Source: Rhodococcus sp. HM1
GTDB lineage: Bacteria; Actinomycetota; Actinomycetes; Mycobacteriales; Mycobacteriaceae
Direction: 5' to 3'
NCBI RefSeq assembly: GCF_023218075.1
Contig: NZ_JALPTB010000041.1
Coordinates: 1-62,146, forward strand
Length of the DNA stretch: 62,146 nucleotides
Shown: positions 56,942 to 62,146 of the stretch, piece after piece
Numbering within the stretch: position 1 is the stretch's first letter
Layout: each line of letters opens with the position of its first letter
Program-made: the position numbers and the translations under genes
Notes under the pieces: model-generated
Databases searched by the model: none
What the model was told of the DNA's origin: nothing
The model's input: the letters and a program-made list of their open reading frames with translations, nothing else

Positions 56942-58128
56942 AGCGTGGCCTCACGTCCGAGCAGGGCACGTCCGATGACGACCTTCTGGATCTGCGGAGT
57001 ACCCTCGCCGATCTCGAGGCCGGACACGTCGCGCAACATGGCCTGCAGCGGAAGCTCCTCCGCGAACCCGGAGTGCCCGTGGGCGACGACGCAATCGCGG
57101 ATAGTCTGCAGCGACACGTCGGTGGCATAGAGCTTGGTCATCGCGGCCTCCTTCGTGAAGGGCCTGCCGGCGTCGGCGAGCGACAGGGCACGGTAGGTCA
57201 GCCACCGCGCGGCCTCGAGCTTGGTCGCGTTCTCGGCAATGGGGAAGGAGACCCCCTGGAACGACGAGACGGGCTTCCCGAACGCCTTGCGGCTCTTGAC
57301 ATATTCGATCGTGATGTCGAGCGCCTTGCGCGCGACGCCGGTGGACATGAGACCGATGACCGAGCGCGTGTAGTCGAATTCGCTCATCACAAGCCGGAAT
57401 CCGTTCCCGACACCGCCGATCACGTACTCGTCGGGAACGAACACGTCGTCGAGGAACACCCCGGCGCGGCCGAGCGGCTTCCATCCGGCGTCGGGGAACT
57501 TCTGCATGCTCACGCCCTTTGCGTCGAGCGGCACGAGGAATGCGGTGACGCCGGAGTCCTCCGGCCCCTCGCCCCGCGCCTTGACGAACGTGATCATCGC
57601 CTTGGCGTGCGGCGCGAACGTGATGGAGGTCTTCTCACCGTTGAGCTTCCAGCCGCCCTCCACGCGTTCGGCCTTGGCGCGCATGGCCATCGCGTCGGAG
57701 CCCGATCCCGGTTCCGTCAACCCGAGTGCGACGACGTGGCGGCCCTCGACGATGCCGCGCACCCAGTCGCGCGCCACGTCGGGCGCGAGGAAGCGCTCGA
57801 GCAGTGGTCCGGTGAGGTTGTTGGTGTAGGCGAGCTGCGAGGCGTAGAAGTTCGCGTACGCGAGTTCCTCGTGCGCGATTCCGAGGTGTGTCTTGGTCAT
57901 GCTCTCGCCGATCCTCCCCACCCCGCCGTTCTCCTCGGACACCCCGAGTCCCAGAAGGCCCTGGGCCGCCATCTTCTCGGCCAGATCCCACGGGAATTCC
58001 TCGCTGTGAGCCCGCTCGAGGTAGCTGTCCGCATGCGGCGCAGCGAATTCCCGTACCCATTGGGCGAATTCGTCGTACTCGGGAGCGAAGAGGACCGGGG
58101 GGTGCAGAGCGGACGTGTCTGACGACAT
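56938..58128 (-). CDS. acyl-CoA dehydrogenase
   Basis: The 396-residue flavoenzyme has the usual order: helical N-domain, beta-domain with A-L-G-L-T-E-P-G-S-G-S-D (about 144-155), and C-domain with R-K-A-F-G-K-P and a catalytic-Glu segment E-I-G-E-G-T-P-Q-I-Q. GAGGAG precedes ATG 58128. It is the first gene of the operon, which continues with the CoA transferase, enolase and racemase-like genes. It dehydrogenates an acyl-CoA of unknown identity. Confidence 0.9.
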   Translation of the reverse strand: MSSDTSALHPPVLFAPEYDEFAQWVREFAAPHADSYLERAHSEEFPWDLAEKMAAQGLLGLGVSEENGGVGRIGESMTKTHLGIAHEELAYANFYASQLAYTNNLTGPLLERFLAPDVARDWVRGIVEGRHVVALGLTEPGSGSDAMAMRAKAERVEGGWKLNGEKTSITFAPHAKAMITFVKARGEGPEDSGVTAFLVPLDAKGVSMQKFPDAGWKPLGRAGVFLDDVFVPDEYVIGGVGNGFRLVMSEFDYTRSVIGLMSTGVARKALDITIEYVKSRKAFGKPVSSFQGVSFPIAENATKLEAARWLTYRALSLADAGRPFTKEAAMTKLYATDVSLQTIRDCVVAHGHSGFAEELPLQAMLRDVSGLEIGEGTPQIQKVVIGRALLGREATL

Positions 58129-58294
58129 GGAAATCTCCTCGAATCTTGCTGGATGGCAACGGACGGTCGGATCCGCTGCGACTGCGCGTGCGTCCCATCC
58201 GCGGTGCGGTGCGATGGACCCAGTATGTCCGCCGTCACTAACACTGAAAAGAACAAGAACCGAGTGATATTTATGAGTAAAACTGTGTATTGCG
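58129..58294. promoter_or_regulatory. promoter region of the acyl-CoA dehydrogenase operon
   Basis: The 166 bp gap has an AT-rich core at about 58235-58290, unusual in this genome, between the LysR stop and the dehydrogenase start. It is the likely site for promoter and LysR binding; I cannot fix a T-N11-A box with certainty. Confidence 0.45.
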
Positions 58295-59218
58295 TCAGAG
58301 TGTGGCCGCGCGCTCGGTCGCGAACGCGAGGAATGCACGCGCGACCCTGCTCAGCAGGACATCGGGCCGCCACGCGATCACGAGGCGGACCGGTTCCAGT
58401 GCCGGCCGCTCGATGGGACGCAGAACGATCTGCATGCCCCCGTACGTGCGATCCAGCTTCGGCCGACTCAGCATCACGGTCCAACCCAAGCCGCGGCCGA
58501 CGAACGCGCGCACCGTCTCGTAGTTCGCCGAGCGATAGCCGATCCGGGGAGTGAAACCCGCCAGGGCGCACACCTGCAGCGCGTGGTTCGAACTCGGCGC
58601 GGCGTCGAGCAACACCATCGGCTCGTCGGCCACGGATACGAGATCGACCGGCCCGGGATCGTCCGCGAGACGGTGTTCCGCCGACACCACCAGCGCAGGA
58701 TTGCGCGTCCACAGGGTCGCCGTTCGCCACTGGCGGGGAATATCGAGGTCGTACACGATGACCGCATCGAGTTCTCCGCGCTCCAGCGCAGCTTCGAGTT
58801 CATCGGCCATCGCTTCCCGGAACTGCAGGGTGACGCCCGGATGGCTACGCCGGAACTCGTACAGCAGAGGCGGCAGAATCGTAGGCGCCACGGTGGCGTA
58901 ACACCCGATGACCAGCCGGCCCTTCAGTTCACCACCGGCGCCCGCGGTCTCGGCCTCGATATCGGCAGCCTGCTGCAGCAGTGCCCGCGCCCGAACCAGG
59001 ACCGATTCGCCGGTCGGAGTGAGTTGCACGCCGTGGGCGCGCCGCCGCACACAGAGCTGGGCGGACATCGCCTTCTCCAGCTCCGTGACGGCCAGCGACA
59101 CAGCCGACTGGGACACCAGCAGGCGGTCCGCGGCGGCGCTGATCGTGCCGGTTTCCGCGACCGCGACGAAAGCGACCAGCTGTCGCATGGTGAACGCCGG
59201 GGCACGGTCGAGACTCAT
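58295..59218 (-). CDS. LysR-family regulator, copy 2
   Basis: The 307 residues comprise a LysR HTH (about 10-68: [17 protein letters not shown]) and effector domain, close in sequence to the LysR at 49169. Its ATG overlaps the stop of the NRPS gene (ATGA), yet TATCAT lies 6 nt upstream of the ATG, so an own leaderless promoter is also possible. It is followed on the same strand by the acyl-CoA dehydrogenase operon, its probable target. Confidence 0.88.
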   Translation of the reverse strand: MSLDRAPAFTMRQLVAFVAVAETGTISAAADRLLVSQSAVSLAVTELEKAMSAQLCVRRRAHGVQLTPTGESVLVRARALLQQAADIEAETAGAGGELKGRLVIGCYATVAPTILPPLLYEFRRSHPGVTLQFREAMADELEAALERGELDAVIVYDLDIPRQWRTATLWTRNPALVVSAEHRLADDPGPVDLVSVADEPMVLLDAAPSSNHALQVCALAGFTPRIGYRSANYETVRAFVGRGLGWTVMLSRPKLDRTYGGMQIVLRPIERPALEPVRLVIAWRPDVLLSRVARAFLAFATERAATL

Positions 59219-62146
59219 GCCCCGATGATAGGAGCCTGCCCATGCCCCCTCGGCGCCCGCGACAGATGCCGCTCGAGGATCGGGCCGATCACCGCGAGAC
59301 CCGCAGGACCGGTGAGTTGCTCGTGGGACAGCGGCACCGGGCACTCGACCACACCTTGCGTCACGTGTTCCTTCCAGGCGGAGGCGCCGGTGTCCCGATC
59401 GAGATCCCGGCCGCTGTCCGCGGCGGCGCTGAAGTACAGGAGGTCGACGCCGTCGAGCACCCCGGGGCGGTGTGCGAGCGCGAGGTCGACGAGTTCCCCG
59501 TACACGCGGTAGAGGGTTTCGAGGTCGGCCGCGGTCAGGGCAGCGAAGATGCCGCCCTTCGCGTGCAGCAGCTCCGCGACGGTCTCGAAGGTCGGCTCGG
59601 CACCGGCGGCCGGGAGGTCGTCGACGTCGCCGAACTCTTCGAGCAACCGGCCGATCGTGGGCCGCTCGGCGATCGTCCCGGTCAGCACGCGGGTGTCCAG
59701 CATGGCGAGGGTCGCCACGTCGTCGCCGGTGCTGCGCAGGCGCATCGCGATCTCGTGCGCGATCTGCCCGCCGATCGAGTAACCGACCAGGTGGTACGGG
59801 CCCGTCGACTGCACGGACCGAATCTCCCGGACGTAGCGGTCGGCGAGGTCTTCGAGGGACGCGAACCTGGTGTCGGGTTCGGTGAGCGCCGGCGCCTGCA
59901 GCCCGTAGACAGGGCGGTCGTCGCCGAGGTACTGGGCAAGGCCGGCGAAGCACCAGGCCAATCCGATCGCCGGGTGGATGCAGAACAGGGGTTCCGCGGT
60001 ACCGGGGCGCAGCGGCAACAGGACCGAGACCGCCGCTCGTGCCGCGTCCGGGTCGGTCGATGCGCCGCCGCTGTCGATTCGGCGGGCGAGGGTAGCGGGG
60101 GTCGAATGCGTGAAGATCCACTGCACCGGAATCTCCGCTCCCGTCGATTCCCGCAGGCGGGCAACGACACCGGTGGCGGTCAACGAGTTCCCGCCGAGGG
60201 AGAAGAAGTTGTCGTCCGCGCCGACGCGAGTCACCGCGAGTTCGGCCGAGAACGCTTCGGCCACCGCAGTTTCCGTTCCTTCGCGCGGTACCCGGAATTC
60301 GGTTGCACCGCAACGGAAGTCCGGCTCCGGCAACGCCGCCCGATCCACCTTCCCGTTCGCCGTCACCGGCACCGCGTCGATCACCGACACGACGGACGGC
60401 ACCATGTGCGGCGCCAACCGCGTCCCCACCTGCGCCAGCACCGCCACCGGATCCAGCTCCGCGGCTGGTTCCGGCACCACGTATCCGACGAGCCGATCGC
60501 CGGCACCCCGGTGCACCGTCGCCACGGCTTCTCGGACACCGTCGCACGCCCGCAGCGCGGATTCGATCTCGCCGAGTTCGATGCGGAACCCGCGGACCTT
60601 CACCTGCTGATCGGAACGGCCCACGTAGTCGAGTTCGAGCGTCCCGTCGTCGCGGCGGCGCCACCGCACCAGATCCCCGGTGCGGTACATGCGCTGCCCC
60701 TTCGGTCCCGCGACGAAACGCGAAGCGGTCAGTCCGGCGCGATTGCGGTAGCCGCGGGCCAAGCCGGGACCGGACAGGTACAGCTCCCCCACCACCCCGA
60801 CGGGGACCGGCCGCAGCCGGTTGTCGAGCACGAGTTCGGCGAATCCGCGGATGGGGCGGCCGATCGTGACGGGTTCCCCGCTCTGCAGTGCGTGCCCCGC
60901 GTTCGACTGGATCGTCGTTTCCGCCGGGCCGTAGGTGTTGACCATGGTCCGGCCCGGCGCCCACCGGGCGACGAGTTCCGGCGGGCAGGTCTCGCCACCG
61001 ACGATCACCGTGTCGAGCCGGTCGAGTCCGGCCGGATCCACCGTGCCCAGCGCCGCGGGGGTCAAGGCCGCGTGCGTGACCTGTTCCCGGGCGAGCAGGT
61101 CGGCCAGTTCCCGACCACCGAATACCCCGGGCGGGGAGATCACCGAACATCCACCGGATCCGAAGGCCCACAGCATCTCCAGCACCGCCGCGTCGAAACT
61201 CGGCGACGCCGCGTGCAGCACACGTGCGTGCGGACCGAGCCCGAACCGAGCGCACTGTTCTGCCACCAGGTTCGCGAGTCCCGCATGGGTGACCGTCACG
61301 CCCTTGGGGATCCCGGTCGACCCGGACGTGTAGATCACGTACGCGGGATGGTCCACCCGCAGCGGACGGACCCGCTCAGCGTCGACGATCGGGTTTTCCG
61401 GCGCTCCAGTGTCTTCCGGCGTTCCCGCATCTTCCGGCGTTTCGGCGAGCAGCCACGGCACCGAATCGGGGAGGCGATCGACCGCGTCGGGTGTGGTGAG
61501 GCCGAGCGAGGCGCCGGAGTCGGTGAGCATGTGCTCGATCCGCCCGGCCGGGTATCCGGGGTCGACGGGGACGAACGCGGCTCCGGTCTTCGCGACCGCC
61601 CACACCGCCAGCACCGACTCCACCGACCGTGCCATGCCGATGGCAACGCAGGTCTCGGGTCCGGCTCCCAGTGCAATCAGATTGCGCGCGAGACGGTTCG
61701 ACCGGTCGTCGAGCTCACCGTAGGTCACGCGACGATCTCCGCACACGATCGCGGTCGCCGAGCGATCACCTGTTCCCGCGGCGAGAAGGTCGGGCAGCGT
61801 CGCCGGCGAGACGCCGGGTTCGCCGAACACCGGGACGAGCTGAGCATGCTCGACGGGGCCGAGCAGGTGCAGCCGGTCCAGGCACACGTCCGGTTCGGTC
61901 GCGACGGTGTGGACGATGCGCAGCACGCGGTCGAGGATTTCCTCCATCTGCCGGTGATCGAACAACTCGGGCAGGTACTTGATCGACAGGTGCAGCCGAT
62001 CGTCGACGTGCGCAACCAAACCCATCGGATAGTGCGCCGCGTCCGCACCCGAGACATCCACCACCCGCATCCCCGCGATGTCCGTCTCCGCCGTCAACCC
62101 CCCACGATCGACCGGATACGACTCGAACACCGTCATCGTGTCGAAC
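59215..62146 (-). CDS. nonribosomal peptide synthetase, terminal module (partial: C - A - T - TE)
   Basis: The gene runs off the right edge, so the N-terminus is missing. The visible residues start with the end of a condensation domain ([11 protein letters not shown]). An adenylation domain follows with A3 [10 protein letters not shown] and A5 N-T-Y-G-P-A-E-T-T, then a carrier domain with L-G-G-N-S-L, and a C-terminal thioesterase with G-Y-S-I-G-G. It is therefore the releasing module of a longer assembly line encoded to the right. Aligning the A domain to GrsA by eye suggests binding-pocket residues near D-A-L-A-I-G-T-I-Q-K, which I cannot match to an amino acid. Confidence 0.93.
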   Translation of the reverse strand, partial: FDTMTVFESYPVDRGGLTAETDIAGMRVVDVSGADAAHYPMGLVAHVDDRLHLSIKYLPELFDHRQMEEILDRVLRIVHTVATEPDVCLDRLHLLGPVEHAQLVPVFGEPGVSPATLPDLLAAGTGDRSATAIVCGDRRVTYGELDDRSNRLARNLIALGAGPETCVAIGMARSVESVLAVWAVAKTGAAFVPVDPGYPAGRIEHMLTDSGASLGLTTPDAVDRLPDSVPWLLAETPEDAGTPEDTGAPENPIVDAERVRPLRVDHPAYVIYTSGSTGIPKGVTVTHAGLANLVAEQCARFGLGPHARVLHAASPSFDAAVLEMLWAFGSGGCSVISPPGVFGGRELADLLAREQVTHAALTPAALGTVDPAGLDRLDTVIVGGETCPPELVARWAPGRTMVNTYGPAETTIQSNAGHALQSGEPVTIGRPIRGFAELVLDNRLRPVPVGVVGELYLSGPGLARGYRNRAGLTASRFVAGPKGQRMYRTGDLVRWRRRDDGTLELDYVGRSDQQVKVRGFRIELGEIESALRACDGVREAVATVHRGAGDRLVGYVVPEPAAELDPVAVLAQVGTRLAPHMVPSVVSVIDAVPVTANGKVDRAALPEPDFRCGATEFRVPREGTETAVAEAFSAELAVTRVGADDNFFSLGGNSLTATGVVARLRESTGAEIPVQWIFTHSTPATLARRIDSGGASTDPDAARAAVSVLLPLRPGTAEPLFCIHPAIGLAWCFAGLAQYLGDDRPVYGLQAPALTEPDTRFASLEDLADRYVREIRSVQSTGPYHLVGYSIGGQIAHEIAMRLRSTGDDVATLAMLDTRVLTGTIAERPTIGRLLEEFGDVDDLPAAGAEPTFETVAELLHAKGGIFAALTAADLETLYRVYGELVDLALAHRPGVLDGVDLLYFSAAADSGRDLDRDTGASAWKEHVTQGVVECPVPLSHEQLTGPAGLAVIGPILERHLSRAPRGHGQAPIIGA

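Noticed and set aside
58295-61255. A long minus-strand frame joining the LysR gene to sequence within the NRPS
   Set aside because: Only the part from ATG 59218 has protein motifs. Upstream it is an out-of-frame reading of the NRPS A, T and TE domains.
1-62146. Insertion sequences, integrases, phage genes, tRNA or rRNA genes
   Set aside because: No transposase or integrase motifs were seen, and no cloverleaf or rRNA sequence was recognised on either strand.

Overview
The window looks like chromosome of a high-GC, mycolic-acid-type actinobacterium, most likely Rhodococcus or a close relative. Supporting signs are a full mce/yrbE operon with a divergent Mce3R-type double-TetR regulator, a mycothiol-dependent maleylpyruvate isomerase, an 1826-residue fused acyl-CoA carboxylase and dense aromatic-acid catabolism. 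I see no rRNA, tRNA, CRISPR array, insertion sequence or phage gene. The NRPS at the right edge is cut by the window, and the first membrane gene probably is too.

Left part (1-11.3 kb): a small membrane operon with cytochrome c oxidase subunit III-like and subunit IV-like proteins and two related polytopic proteins, one of them split by an in-frame TGA. Then come cell-envelope and housekeeping-type genes: a DUF2510/Ltp protein, a crotonase, an exported serine hydrolase, a CoA-binding protein, a ParA with a 170-residue partner, a zinc alcohol dehydrogenase, an MpaB-type (DUF2236) protein, a lipoprotein and an unrecognised 393-residue protein.

Middle left (11.3-23 kb): the giant carboxylase behind a palindrome-rich 0.7 kb leader, an alpha/beta hydrolase lacking its nucleophilic serine, a 0.77 kb regulatory region with a perfect CRP/GlxR-type site, a ketoreductase plus KAS III pair (the synthase carries an unassigned N-terminal half), an excalibur-domain exported protein, and an apparent deletion scar that fuses the ends of two gene remnants.

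Gentisate island (23-29.3 kb): 3-hydroxybenzoate 6-hydroxylase, gentisate 1,2-dioxygenase, mycothiol-dependent maleylpyruvate isomerase, fumarylpyruvate hydrolase, an aromatic-acid MFS permease and an IclR regulator. Together they take 3-hydroxybenzoate to fumarate and pyruvate. Two copies of a TTCTGC-N3-GCAGAA palindrome mark the likely IclR operators. An L-2-hydroxyglutarate oxidase/GntR pair and a glutamine amidotransferase follow.

Mce island (31.6-44.9 kb): yrbEA-yrbEB-mceA-mceB-(73-residue membrane protein)-mceC-mceD-mceE-mceF, tightly coupled on the minus strand and followed by two MpaB-type oxygenase genes. A 74-residue membrane protein and the divergent double-TetR regulator sit at the 5' side. 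This is probably a lipid or steroid import locus with attached oxygenases.

Right part (44.9-62.1 kb): two catabolic modules, each with a closely related LysR regulator and an MHS-family MFS permease. One carries a class A flavin monooxygenase. The other carries an acyl-CoA dehydrogenase, two family III CoA-transferase-fold proteins, a muconate-lactonizing-type enolase and an aldehyde dehydrogenase; its substrate cannot be assigned from sequence. The window ends in the terminal module (C-A-T-TE) of a nonribosomal peptide synthetase whose stop codon overlaps the start of a LysR gene.
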